Source: an uncultured Sphingomonadales bacterium
GTDB taxonomy: Bacteria > Pseudomonadota > Alphaproteobacteria > Sphingomonadales > Sphingomonadaceae
Length of the DNA stretch: 64,000 nt
Assembly: GCA_937870585.1 (NCBI GenBank)
Contig: CALMZE010000212.1
Location: forward strand, 1 to 64,000
Reading direction: 5' to 3'
Shown here: one piece after another, positions 39,039 to 47,797 of the stretch
Layout of the letters: the number at the start of each line of letters is the position of its first letter
Numbering within the stretch: the stretch's first letter is position 1
Position numbers and translations under genes: made by a program
Notes under the pieces: model-generated
The model's database searches: none
What the model saw: the letters and a program-made list of their open reading frames with translations, nothing else
Told to the model about the DNA's origin: nothing

Positions 39039-40616
39039 TCAGCCCTCCCGCTTTCCGGCCATGTCTCGATAGGCGCTGGGCCAGACACCCTGCTTGCCCG
39101 GCGCGAGGATGCCATTGGGATCGAGCGCATCCTTCACCTTCTCATTCAGGCGACGTTGCGCACCATTGTTGAAATTATAGGTCGCGTTGACCGGATCCAT
39201 CCAGCCCAGATGCGTGCGATATTCACCATAGCCCGCCTTGGCTGTATCCACGATCAGAGCATCGAACAGCTTGCGCATATTCTTCACCTGATCCGGCTTA
39301 TCCCGATCATACATCAGCATGTTGATGTTGGTAGCAAAGCGGCCGCCCACGGTGAAGCTGGCGTAAAAATCCACATCATGATCGGCGATGATCTTGCGGC
39401 TGCGCTTCAACTGGCCAAGCACATGCTTCGATGTGGCAGGCACCACGGGCGAAAAGCCCATATGCGCACCGCGTCCGCCCACCCAATCACCCATCTGAAG
39501 GGCCACGGCAGAGGGCACACCCATGGTGGGATCGAACTGGTTAACCGCATCGCCCTGACGCCACCAGACTTCCATCGGCGCGGCGTCCAGATGCTTCTTG
39601 AACGCCTTCTTGACGACTTCGGCCTTGGCCTTGTTGACCGCCTCATCGCCATAGAAGCGCACCTGCACCTGCCAGTAACCGAGCTTATGCTCCTTCAGCA
39701 GTTCCTGAACCCGCCATTCGGGGATCGCGCCTTCCTTGTCCCAAAAATCCTTGCGCTGGCCCTTGAGCACGATCTTGCCCAGCCAGGAGGGGATGAAGAC
39801 ATTCTGATCAATCAACCCGCTATATTTGAGCGGCGTGATGGTATCGACCACCCAACCAATATCTTCCTCATTGGGAATATCCCAAGTGAGGATCAAAGAG
39901 CTTTCAGGCGCCGGTTGCAGCCACAGACCCGCCTTGGTGACAACGCCCATGTTCGATTGGGTGAACATCTGCGTCCAGTCCGGCCCGAAGGAGAGCGGAA
40001 AAAGGTGCCAGCTATGATTATCTTGCATCGCGCCCATACCGGTGCGCATCAGGTCCCCATCGGGCAGCACCACTTCCATGCCGCACAGATTCTTGGCGTG
40101 CTGGCCATAGGGCGTGTAGCCCATGCCATGATCGAGCGCGTTGCCGAGCACCGAGCCCCAGGCATTGCCGGGGACCGACATCCACAGCGGCGCTTTTTCA
40201 CGCTGGATATGCTCGTACAGGTCAAAGAAGGAGACGCCCGGTTCAATCACGCAATAGCCGAGTTCGGTATTGAGCTCTTCGACCTTCTGCATCCGCCCGA
40301 GATCGAGAACAATCGCGCCGGGCAGTCTCGGCGCATTGGCGCCATAGCCCAGATTCTTGCCGCGCGAGACGGGCCAGAGCGGTGTCTTATGCTCGTTGGC
40401 GAGGCGGACAATGGCCTGAATTTCCTCCACCGTGGCCGGGGCGACGGCCGCAGACGCAGGCCATTCCTCTTCGGATCCCGGTGCGTAAATGTCTGAATAG
40501 GCATCACGGTCTGCATCGCTGGCCATCACCCAGGCTTTGCCGACCACGCCCTCATAAGCCTTGATCGCCGCATCGAACTGCGCAGGCGATACACGCGGGG
40601 GGAGTGTGAGTTTCAT
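39039..40616 (-). CDS. 4-cresol dehydrogenase/vanillyl-alcohol-oxidase-type flavoprotein (PchF-like)
   Basis: 525 residues. The PCMH-type FAD domain has VSRGKNLGYGANAPRLPGA and GNALDHGMGYTPYGQHAKN; the C-terminal cap domain belongs to the cresol dehydrogenase/VAO group and ends in NGILAPGKQGVWP. Members oxidise the para side chain of 4-alkylphenols through a quinone methide, giving hydroxylated or aldehyde products; relatives act on eugenol. Cytochrome and Tat-protein genes follow. I cannot place the covalent flavin Tyr with certainty. No export signal is seen. Confidence 0.9.
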   Translation of the reverse strand: MKLTLPPRVSPAQFDAAIKAYEGVVGKAWVMASDADRDAYSDIYAPGSEEEWPASAAVAPATVEEIQAIVRLANEHKTPLWPVSRGKNLGYGANAPRLPGAIVLDLGRMQKVEELNTELGYCVIEPGVSFFDLYEHIQREKAPLWMSVPGNAWGSVLGNALDHGMGYTPYGQHAKNLCGMEVVLPDGDLMRTGMGAMQDNHSWHLFPLSFGPDWTQMFTQSNMGVVTKAGLWLQPAPESSLILTWDIPNEEDIGWVVDTITPLKYSGLIDQNVFIPSWLGKIVLKGQRKDFWDKEGAIPEWRVQELLKEHKLGYWQVQVRFYGDEAVNKAKAEVVKKAFKKHLDAAPMEVWWRQGDAVNQFDPTMGVPSAVALQMGDWVGGRGAHMGFSPVVPATSKHVLGQLKRSRKIIADHDVDFYASFTVGGRFATNINMLMYDRDKPDQVKNMRKLFDALIVDTAKAGYGEYRTHLGWMDPVNATYNFNNGAQRRLNEKVKDALDPNGILAPGKQGVWPSAYRDMAGKREG

Positions 40617-40668
40617 GGCGAACCGCTCCTCTTTCTTGTCATTGAATCTGACTGGGCGTGACCTTCAT

Positions 40669-40757
40669 CGTTCGTGCTGAGCTCGTCGAAGCACTGTCCT
40701 TTCTTGTGTTTGTAACAGCAAGGGAAAGACAGCCCTTCGACAAGCTCAGGGCGAACG
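40669..40757. repeat. interspersed inverted repeat, family B, copy 3
   Basis: CGTTCGTGCTGAGCTCGTCG plus AAGCACTGTC at the left is mirrored by CAGCCCTTCGACAAGCTCAG plus GGCGAACG at the right. Located upstream of the PchF-like operon and downstream of the TonB receptor. Confidence 0.85.
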
Positions 40758-40778
40758 AAGAGAGCAACATTTCCGTTC

Positions 40779-40790
40779 TAACAATTGTTA
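40779..40790. promoter_or_regulatory. palindrome TAACAATTGTTA upstream of flavocytochrome operon
   Basis: A perfect 12-base palindrome in the 264-base gap between the TonB receptor stop and the PchF-like start. It could be an operator for the flavocytochrome operon, but it is 160 bases upstream and short, so chance is possible. Confidence 0.3.
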
Positions 40791-40880
40791 CGTTTCATGC
40801 CGCAGGCCGTGCCTTGCGTCAAACAAAAAGGGCGACCAATGGCCGCCCTTTCCGTGTCCCTGTTGCGGACCCCAAAGCCC

Positions 40881-43223
40881 TTAGAAGGACTTCTTGACCG
40901 AGACTGCCCACTCCCGCGGACGACCCACCTGCGAGTAGATCGTGCCCGTGAAGAGCTGGACCGCAGCAAAGCGGAACGGCAGGTAATATTTGTCGAACAG
41001 GTTCTGCACTTCGAGCGACACCGACAGATCGTCGTCGGCATTGCGCCATGTCAGACGGGCGTTCGCCAGCGTGCGGCTGGGATAATAGTCGATCGGCGCG
41101 CCCCCTCCGGTGCGGCCTGCGCTCGACTTGCCCGTATAGGCCAGATCGAAGCGCGGCGTCAGCGAGCCGGAACCGCCCAGATCAGCCTTGTACTGGATGC
41201 CAGCGCTCCATTTCCAGTTCGGCGTCACGATCGGATCAGACAGCAGATAGGCATTGCCCACGCGCGGATCGATGGTCGACCAATGGCCCGTCAGATGGCT
41301 GAGCGAGGCATCGATATCCAGACCGGGAACCGGATTGGCGTTGAGTTCAACTTCAAAGCCCTTGATCTTGCCATCACCCGCATTCTGGCGCGCACCGCAT
41401 GGCGCGTTGGAACCCAGCGACGCGCAGGTGCTGAGCGGCAGTTGGATGTCCTTATAGTCGTTGATGAACGCCGCGACGTTCACACGCAGACGGCGGTCCA
41501 GAAGGTCGGTCTTGAGGCCGACTTCATAGGCCAGAACCGTTTCCGGATCGAAGCTGCCATTGAGCGCCTGAGCCGCGTCGAACGGACGCGCCGTCACACC
41601 ACCGCCCTTGAAGCCCGTGCCCACGGTCACATAGGCCAGCACAGCAGGCGAGAAGCGGTAATCGGCAGACACGCGCCAATCGACCTTGTTGCCGCTATAG
41701 ACAGCCTTGACACCGTCGAGGGCGCCGAGAGCACCGTTCTTGGTGATGCCGTCATAATTCTTGCGGAAGAACGTGTAGTCCTTGCTTTCCTTGGTGTAGC
41801 GCAGACCGCCAGTCAGCGTCAGCGCTTCCATCGGGCGCGCGATGATCGTGCCGAACACCGCCTTCGAATCGGCATTGACCGGGTCATTGCCTTCGAACTG
41901 GAGAACGCCCGCATAGCGGATGTCCTGACGGGTGTAGTAAACCGACTTCTGATCGGAATAGAAGGCACCCACGGTCAGATCGACCATCTCACCCAGCTTT
42001 GCATTGACGCGCAGTTCCTGGCTGAAGAAGCGGAACGACAGATCGTTATAGCCCTGCCCGATGATGGCGAGATCCGGCGTGAAATCATCATCCGTGCCCC
42101 AGATTTGGCGATAGTCACGATAGGCCGTGATCGACTGGATGTTGATCGTGTCAGACAGGTCTGCCGACAGGTTGGACGAAACACCCCAGCCTTCAAACTT
42201 GGTGGTGTTGGGCATGTTGTAGCCCTTGGTCACCTGGCCGCCAGCCGGAGCATAGAAGCTGGTATAGGTGCAGAACTTGCCGCACAGATATTGCGACGTC
42301 GGCAGACCGGCCAGACCACCGAACGGGAAGCCAACCGCGCCAGCCGTCGTCAGAATTTCCGCAGCATTGGTGCGGTCTTCATGCGTATAGTCAGCCGAAA
42401 CGACCCAATCGATCGCATCGCTGGGATTGTAACGCAGGCTGCCACGGATACCGGCATAGCCCTTTTCGCCGAGCTTATCGATCACGCAATCGCTGCCTGC
42501 ACCCGGATTGGCACCAATGCCCTGCGCATTGCCAGGCTTGGCACAGCCATAATCAAGCTGATCCACATAGCCCTTCTGGTGCTTGTAGACGCCCGAGATA
42601 CGCGCCGAGAGGCTGTCGGTCAGCGCGAAATTCATGCTGGCGCGCAGATCGATACGATCACGGCTGCCATACACAGCTTCCACCGAGCCGCCATTTTCCT
42701 GAGTCGGCTTCTTGGAGAAGAGCTTGATCGCACCACCGATGGAGTTACGACCGGTGAGCGTGCCCTGCGGGCCGCGCAGAACTTCAACGCGCTCCAGATC
42801 GAGCAGATCGAAAATGCCGCCGGTGAGCGTGGCATAATAGACATCATCGACATACATGCCAACGCCGGGCTCATAGGCCGGGTTGAAGTCGAACTGGCCG
42901 ATGCCGCGAATGGATGCACCCAATGACGAGCCATAAGCGCCGCCCATGGAGTTTAGCGTCACGTTCGGGGCCTGCGCCGCAATTTGCGACAGGTCGGTCT
43001 GGTTGCGCGATTCTAGCAGGGCCGAATCGACTGCGGTAATTGCCAGCGGCGTATCTTGCAAATTCTGTTCGCGGAACTGCGCGGTAACAAGAATTTCGCC
43101 ATTGCCATTCTCTTCGTCGGCAGCGGCCTGCGCGAATGCGGGAACGGCGGTCAGTGCGGTTGCGGCAGCCGAAGCCGCCAGAATGGCACGAAAAACGGTG
43201 GTGCGACGTGCGGTCACGGTCAT
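40881..43223 (-). CDS. TonB-dependent receptor
   Basis: 780 residues. A signal peptide ends near PAFAQA; the TonB-box region is GEILVTAQFREQNLQDTP; a plug domain follows (SIRGIGQ, VYVDDV-like GMYVDDVYYA, LERVEVLRGPQGTLTGRNSIGG), then a beta barrel ending in Phe (VSVKKSF). Sphingomonads use many such receptors for aromatic and plant compounds. Here it lies next to the flavocytochrome operon and has operator copy 5 upstream, so it is the likely outer-membrane entry for the pathway substrate. Confidence 0.93.
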   Translation of the reverse strand: MTVTARRTTVFRAILAASAAATALTAVPAFAQAAADEENGNGEILVTAQFREQNLQDTPLAITAVDSALLESRNQTDLSQIAAQAPNVTLNSMGGAYGSSLGASIRGIGQFDFNPAYEPGVGMYVDDVYYATLTGGIFDLLDLERVEVLRGPQGTLTGRNSIGGAIKLFSKKPTQENGGSVEAVYGSRDRIDLRASMNFALTDSLSARISGVYKHQKGYVDQLDYGCAKPGNAQGIGANPGAGSDCVIDKLGEKGYAGIRGSLRYNPSDAIDWVVSADYTHEDRTNAAEILTTAGAVGFPFGGLAGLPTSQYLCGKFCTYTSFYAPAGGQVTKGYNMPNTTKFEGWGVSSNLSADLSDTINIQSITAYRDYRQIWGTDDDFTPDLAIIGQGYNDLSFRFFSQELRVNAKLGEMVDLTVGAFYSDQKSVYYTRQDIRYAGVLQFEGNDPVNADSKAVFGTIIARPMEALTLTGGLRYTKESKDYTFFRKNYDGITKNGALGALDGVKAVYSGNKVDWRVSADYRFSPAVLAYVTVGTGFKGGGVTARPFDAAQALNGSFDPETVLAYEVGLKTDLLDRRLRVNVAAFINDYKDIQLPLSTCASLGSNAPCGARQNAGDGKIKGFEVELNANPVPGLDIDASLSHLTGHWSTIDPRVGNAYLLSDPIVTPNWKWSAGIQYKADLGGSGSLTPRFDLAYTGKSSAGRTGGGAPIDYYPSRTLANARLTWRNADDDLSVSLEVQNLFDKYYLPFRFAAVQLFTGTIYSQVGRPREWAVSVKKSF

Positions 43224-43284
43224 TTCACTCCCCTCCTAAGGTTCAATCAGGGTCCGCATCTCTTACGCGCGGGGCCTAACTTTT

Positions 43285-43299
43285 GTTAGTGATACATAC
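43285..43299. promoter_or_regulatory. operator palindrome, copy 5 (GTTAG-N5-CATAC)
   Basis: GTTAG-TGATA-CATAC, with TTTT before and AAT after. One half is identical to the other copies, the other half matches that of copy 3 inverted (CTAAC). It lies 62 bases upstream of the TonB receptor start (minus strand). Confidence 0.55.
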
Positions 43300-43401
43300 A
43301 ATCTAGGCCAATGCAAGACTGAAACAGGCGCAGCGGCCCCTGCGGAATATTCGGTCGCAAACCGTTGCATTTTTGCATCATTTGACTTGGAAGGGGGTCG
43401 G

Positions 43402-43743
43402 TCAGTCGCCCGCGTGCTTCCGGGCGCGGCGTACCGCGTCCCGCCGCTTGGCAGAGGCGCGTCGCAATCCCTTGTCAGCCCAGCGGCCCATTCTGGGTTG
43501 CTTGCGCTTGAAACGGACATAGCGCCGCCGCGCCCAGACCGAGTTTTTGAGGACCAGCCCCAGACCGATCGCAAAAGTGAATATACCACCCGGACCGGGC
43601 AGCGGCCCCAGCAGTGGCGTGATCAACAGGAACAGAATGCCAAGCCCGAGCAACGCATAGCGCATGGCAAGGTTTTGTCTCAAGCGGGACCAGCGGGACG
43701 AAGCACTCATGGCGCGCATGTGGGCACGAAGCCCGCGCAGCAC
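43402..43743 (-). CDS. small membrane protein with PGPGG motif
   Basis: 113 residues (start could also be at 43719 or 43710). A hydrophobic segment (LLGLGILFLLITPLLGPLPG) is followed by PGGIFTFAIGLGLVLKNS and a strongly basic C-terminal tail (Arg/Lys in about 35 percent). This resembles the putative transmembrane proteins named after a PGPGW motif, of unknown function. It is six bases downstream of the DUF1272 gene, probably in the glmM operon. Confidence 0.7.
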   Translation of the reverse strand: MLRGLRAHMRAMSASSRWSRLRQNLAMRYALLGLGILFLLITPLLGPLPGPGGIFTFAIGLGLVLKNSVWARRRYVRFKRKQPRMGRWADKGLRRASAKRRDAVRRARKHAGD

Positions 43744-43749
43744 AAGGCG

Positions 43750-43971
43750 TCAGCCCTTCCTTTGATCGCGCCTTACGCCAGACGGTGGAAAGCGGGCGAC
43801 CAGTGCCTCTGGCCGGATCGGGCGGGCCACGAGATTGCCGCCACAATTGGGGCAGGCCTCCAGCCCGCACTGGCGGCAAAACGTGCATTCGAACGAACAG
43901 ATCAGCGCATCCGAACTGTCCGGCGGCAGGTCTCGCCCGCACGCCTCGCAATGCAGGCGCAGTTCCAGCAT
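43750..43971 (-). CDS. DUF1272 zinc-ribbon-like protein
   Basis: 73 residues. CEACGRDLPPDS, SFECTFCRQC and CPNCGG give four Cys pairs in the DUF1272 pattern, likely binding zinc. Function unknown. Its start overlaps the glmM stop (TGATG), so it is coupled to glmM. Confidence 0.87.
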   Translation of the reverse strand: MLELRLHCEACGRDLPPDSSDALICSFECTFCRQCGLEACPNCGGNLVARPIRPEALVARFPPSGVRRDQRKG

Positions 43972-45311
43972 CAGGCCGCAGCCTGTTGCACGGCGTCACA
44001 TATGGAGTCCACCACGCGCTCCACCTGAGTTGCATCATCGCCTTCGGCCATCACGCGTATGACTGGCTCAGTACCGGATGGGCGAATGACGAGGCGTCCA
44101 CTGCCATTCAGTTCAGCCTCCGCATCAGCAATGACGGCCTTCACGCGCGCGTCGTTGAGCGGACGTCCGCCGGAAAAGCGGACATTCTTAAGCAATTGCG
44201 GAACGGGATCGAACAAATGGAACAGGTCGCTGGCGCGCTTCTGCTGGCGCACCATTTCGGCGAGCAATTGAAGCGAGGCCACCAGTCCATCCCCGGTCGT
44301 GGCGTAATCAGACAGGATCATATGGCCTGATTGTTCTCCCCCCACATTAAAGCCGCCGCTGCGCATCCGCTCCAGAACAAAGCGGCCCCCCCGGCTTGCC
44401 TTTCCCGCGGACGGCCTTCCCCCCCCAAGAACCCCCTCCAGCCCCGGGTGGGCCATGACTGTGCCGCCCCCCCCCCCGCCGGTCAGCCGCCCCTCGCGCG
44501 CCCAGCTGGACCCGATCAGCCCCATGATCTGGTCTCCATCGACCACGCGGCCCTGCTCATCGACAACGATCAGCCGGTCTGCGTCGCCATCCAGCGCGAT
44601 GCCGATATCTGCTCCACTGGCGACCACCGTCTCCTGCAACAGATGCGGATGGGTGGAGCCGCATTGATTGTTGATGTTGGTGCCATTGGGGCTCACCCCG
44701 ATTGCGACGATCTCGGCCCCCAATTCCCACAAGGCGGATGGCGCGACCTGATAGGCAGCGCCATTGGCACAATCGATAACCACCTTCAGATCATCCAGCC
44801 GCAACTCTTCGGGAAAGCAGGATTTGGCGAAGTGGATATAACGCCCCCGCGCATCCTCCACACGGCGCGCGCGCCCGATCTTTTCGGACGCGGCCAATAT
44901 CGGCTCCTCTTCCAGCAGCGCCTCAATCTCATGTTCGTCCGCATCGGAGAGCTTGTAGCCGTCAGGTCCGAACAATTTAATGCCATTATCGAAATAGGGA
45001 TTGTGGCTGGCCGAAAGCATCACACCCAGATCCGCGCGCATCGAGCGGGTCAGCATGGCGACGGCGGGCGTTGGCATCGGGCCGACCTGAACCACATCCA
45101 TGCCGACTGAGGTGAAACCGGAAACCAGAGCGTTTTCCAGCATATAGCCGGACAAACGTGTATCCTTCCCAATGACGACGCGGTGGCGGTGGTTGCCGCG
45201 CACGAAATGCGCACCTGCGGCCTGCCCCACTTTCATTGCCATTGCCGCTGTCATTGCGCCCGCATTGGTGCGCCCCCTGATCCCGTCCGTCCCGAAAAAC
45301 TTGCGCGCCAT
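43971..45311 (-). CDS. glmM: phosphoglucosamine mutase
   Basis: 446 residues from [13 protein letters not shown]. The phosphoserine loop is [19 protein letters not shown], the metal loop is ALDGDADRL, and the phosphate-binding loop near the end is [16 protein letters not shown]. It converts glucosamine-6-phosphate to glucosamine-1-phosphate for peptidoglycan and LPS. Residues about 280-313 look damaged: where the family has GGGVVATVMSNLGLE, this reads [16 protein letters not shown], followed by a G-rich run, yet the frame is kept. See the separate entry at 44384-44477. Confidence 0.93.
   Translation of the reverse strand: MARKFFGTDGIRGRTNAGAMTAAMAMKVGQAAGAHFVRGNHRHRVVIGKDTRLSGYMLENALVSGFTSVGMDVVQVGPMPTPAVAMLTRSMRADLGVMLSASHNPYFDNGIKLFGPDGYKLSDADEHEIEALLEEEPILAASEKIGRARRVEDARGRYIHFAKSCFPEELRLDDLKVVIDCANGAAYQVAPSALWELGAEIVAIGVSPNGTNINNQCGSTHPHLLQETVVASGADIGIALDGDADRLIVVDEQGRVVDGDQIMGLIGSSWAREGRLTGGGGGGTVMAHPGLEGVLGGGRPSAGKASRGGRFVLERMRSGGFNVGGEQSGHMILSDYATTGDGLVASLQLLAEMVRQQKRASDLFHLFDPVPQLLKNVRFSGGRPLNDARVKAVIADAEAELNGSGRLVIRPSGTEPVIRVMAEGDDATQVERVVDSICDAVQQAAA
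44384..44477. other. glmM: probable low-quality sequence inside glmM
   Basis: The plus strand shows C-rich runs here, including one of eleven C, giving G-biased changes in the encoded GlmM at positions that are otherwise highly conserved. Length and frame match the family exactly, and sequence on both sides is normal. That pattern fits base-calling error better than evolution. Confidence 0.6.
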
Positions 45312-45485
45312 TCCTGTTCTGTCCTTTGCCGCGAAACCTTGTGCCGGAACGAGCCCGTTAACAGGCTCGCGCCGGGATTTCTTGCACGAAACTGCCGGAC
45401 TGCGCCAGCCCCCTTCCATTCAGGAGGGATTCAGGCCCAGACCGGCAGCCTCAGCGCATTGGGGATATATGAAGGAGTATCCGGG

Positions 45486-46334
45486 ATGATCAGCACACAC
45501 ACACGCCGCTGGCTGGCCGCTGCAACCTGCCTGTCGATGGTCGCAACGCAACCTCTTCTGGCACTAGGTTCGGGCGCGTCCAGCCCGGCGTCCACCACGC
45601 CGGTCATGGCGGCGAATGGCGGCAGCGGCAGCAAGCTGGGCGGCATATTCGGCTGTTCGGCCGATGGCGGCAAGCAGACGACCGGTGCTGTGGTGGGCGG
45701 CGTTCTGGGCGGCCTGCTCGGCAATCGCATCGCCGGGCGTGGTAGCCGAACCCTTGGCACGATTCTGGGCGGCGTGGTTGGCGCAGCGGCAGGCTCTGCT
45801 TTGGGCTGCAAACTGCAACGGAACGACCGCGCCAAAGCTGAAAAGGCCATGGAAGACGCACTGGCCAAGAGTGAGGATCAGAGCTGGCAAAGCGCGGAAA
45901 CCGGAGCCTCCGGCACGGTAACAGTCGCCGATGCGACCGCCGCCAACACCGGCCTTTCGGGCATCAGCTTTGCCAAGGGCGTGGAACCCGCCAGCGGTTA
46001 TGTGAAGGTGGGTCAGGCCTATGTGACCAAGGCTGCCGCCAATGTTCGCAGCGCCCCCAATCTGCAAGGCACGGTGCTGGGGCAACTTCCTGCCGGAACG
46101 CGCGTCTGGGGGCCCGCTTCAGTGCAGGGCGCGCCCTGGTATCTGATCTCGCAGGATGGTCAGGGCAAGGGCTATGTCTCCAACGCACTCATGACGAAGG
46201 CCGCCACCAGCGTTGCCGACAATGGTTGCAAGACGGTGACACAGACGGTGGATGTGCCCGGCGAAGGCCCGGGCTCTGAAACCTTTCAGGCCTGCAAGAG
46301 CGCAGACGGACAATGGGTGATGACGCGCGTCTGA
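45486..46334 (+). CDS. envelope protein with glycine-zipper and SH3 domains
   Basis: 282 residues. A signal peptide (AAATCLSMVATQPLLALG) is followed by a glycine-zipper 2TM region of the 17-kDa surface-antigen type (GAVVGGVLGGLLGNRIAGRG, then LGGVVGAAAGSALGC), a linker, and a bacterial SH3 domain (AAANVRSAPNLQGTVLGQLP, WYLISQDGQGKGYVSNALM). Probably binds cell-wall material in the periplasm. The open frame extends 101 codons upstream but the signal peptide fixes the start. Divergent from glmM. Confidence 0.83.
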   Translation: MISTHTRRWLAAATCLSMVATQPLLALGSGASSPASTTPVMAANGGSGSKLGGIFGCSADGGKQTTGAVVGGVLGGLLGNRIAGRGSRTLGTILGGVVGAAAGSALGCKLQRNDRAKAEKAMEDALAKSEDQSWQSAETGASGTVTVADATAANTGLSGISFAKGVEPASGYVKVGQAYVTKAAANVRSAPNLQGTVLGQLPAGTRVWGPASVQGAPWYLISQDGQGKGYVSNALMTKAATSVADNGCKTVTQTVDVPGEGPGSETFQACKSADGQWVMTRV

Positions 46335-46346
46335 CCCTGAAAAGCA

Positions 46347-46371
46347 GTTGGGCCAGCCGGTCTGGCCCAAC
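46347..46371. terminator. stem-loop between convergent genes
   Basis: GTTGGGCCAG (46347-46356) pairs perfectly with CTGGCCCAAC (46362-46371) around a five-base loop. The genes on either side converge. AAAAG lies on one side, without a clear T-tract on the other. Confidence 0.6.
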
Positions 46372-46381
46372 CACTTGAGAC

Positions 46382-47566
46382 TTAGCAGCCCCGGCCCATG
46401 ACAGCGCCAAAGACCGAGGGCTTGCAGCGTGGCTCTCCTTGAGGTGCCCCACCTCCCATCATGCCACCCATTCCGGGGGGGCCGCCGACCATCAGGCTGG
46501 TCATCGAGCGATAGCGCACACGCGTCGTCCATTCGACATTCCATACGCCCGTGGGCGGCTTGGGCGGATAGGCGAAGTTCGCTTCGGGGCCATAGGCGTA
46601 GAGATTGGCCATCATGAAATCCGGGGCCGCCGCGCGGACTTCGGCAGGAATAGCGCAACTGGTCTGGCTGGGCGGCATTACCACTTTCTCACCAATCAGG
46701 CGTTGTACCGTCGCCGGTGACAGCCAGTCCCACAACCCACCGCCAAATTCCTTGGCCGATGAGGAAGACCACCACACCATGTCTCCCATTTCGCCGCGCT
46801 GCTGATCCATGCGCCCGCCCATCGCCCAGGCATGATAGCCCGTCGCAACGGGCAGTGCGTTCCAGCTGAGCACGGTCGCCCCGGCCACAGCCGTGGTGCG
46901 AGCGGTGAGCCCACCCATGAAATCCTGCGCCAGCGCAAATTTGATTTCGGGCGTGTAATTGCCCGCTACGCGGTGCTCCCCGATCAGCGAAGAGCCGGCT
47001 TGGGGCTGTTTGCCATTCTTGCCATTGGGCCATTCGCCATAAGTTTTGCTGTTTGACACGCTCGGCCCGCGATCAGCAGGCACGCGCACAGACATCAGCC
47101 CGGGCGGCATCTGGCCCTTGGCGACCTTTGCGAAATCGATAATCACCGGCTGGCCCTTGGGCGCGTGTGCCCCGCATCCCCAGAACAACAGCAAGCGCCC
47201 TTTCGGCGGCTCAAACCCGGCAGGCATGTCTTCGACCGGAGACCGTTCCGGCGTGATCAGCGGCAGCGATTTTCCCACCTTCATGCCCGGCTGCGGGAAA
47301 TGATCAGCCTTGGGGCCACCCTTGTCTGGCGTCAGCGAAGTTCCGAGTCGCAGCCGCACTTCATGCGCAACCTTGCTGCCCCCGCCCCCGCCAAATGCCA
47401 TCGCCATAGCCCCACCCATGCCGCTGCCCATGGCCCCCATGCCTGTGACGGTGCCCACATCCATATTGTAGCGGGCCTTGGGCGCTGTGGCCTGCTGGGC
47501 CATCGGCGCGCTCGCGGCAAACATCACGACGCCGCCGAGCAGTGCGAACTTGACTGGTGTTTTCAT
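46382..47566 (-). CDS. secreted Met/Gly-rich protein, hypothetical
   Basis: 394 residues. Signal peptide MKTPVKFALLGGVVMFAASAPMAQQ. Residues about 40-62 are Met/Gly-rich (VTGMGAMGSGMGGAMAMAFG), and the C-terminus has a second Met/Gly run (PPGMGGMMGGG). Between them are repeated-looking beta-rich parts (GFEPPKGRLLLFWGCGAHAP, VLSWNALPVATGYHAWAMGG) that resemble fibronectin-III-like text. I do not recognise the family. Met-rich runs can bind Cu(I), but nothing nearby supports that. Confidence 0.72.
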   Translation of the reverse strand: MKTPVKFALLGGVVMFAASAPMAQQATAPKARYNMDVGTVTGMGAMGSGMGGAMAMAFGGGGGSKVAHEVRLRLGTSLTPDKGGPKADHFPQPGMKVGKSLPLITPERSPVEDMPAGFEPPKGRLLLFWGCGAHAPKGQPVIIDFAKVAKGQMPPGLMSVRVPADRGPSVSNSKTYGEWPNGKNGKQPQAGSSLIGEHRVAGNYTPEIKFALAQDFMGGLTARTTAVAGATVLSWNALPVATGYHAWAMGGRMDQQRGEMGDMVWWSSSSAKEFGGGLWDWLSPATVQRLIGEKVVMPPSQTSCAIPAEVRAAAPDFMMANLYAYGPEANFAYPPKPPTGVWNVEWTTRVRYRSMTSLMVGGPPGMGGMMGGGAPQGEPRCKPSVFGAVMGRGC

Positions 47567-47797
47567 ATTCCGTCCCTCATCCCTCGACTCTGTGGATGCG
47601 ACCTGATGGCCCGCTTTGGCGAACTCTTGCCGTGATCATGCGCACAGACACGCATTTGAGGCAATGACTCAAATCAAGCGACCGGCCACAGTCCGGAACC
47701 CGTTTCCCGTTTCATTTAGAGACTAATTTTACGTTACGGAATCCATCATTTTCATGATAGCCTCCTCGAGTCGGAACACGATATAAGGAGAGGTTGC

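Noticed and set aside
38751..40496. 581-codon plus-strand frame opposite the flavocytochrome genes
   Set aside because: Antisense shadow of the PchF-like and cytochrome c genes, which carry FAD and heme motifs.
40785..42926. 713-codon plus-strand frame opposite the TonB receptor
   Set aside because: Long antisense frames are common in GC-rich DNA; no signal or domain, while the receptor on the minus strand is complete.
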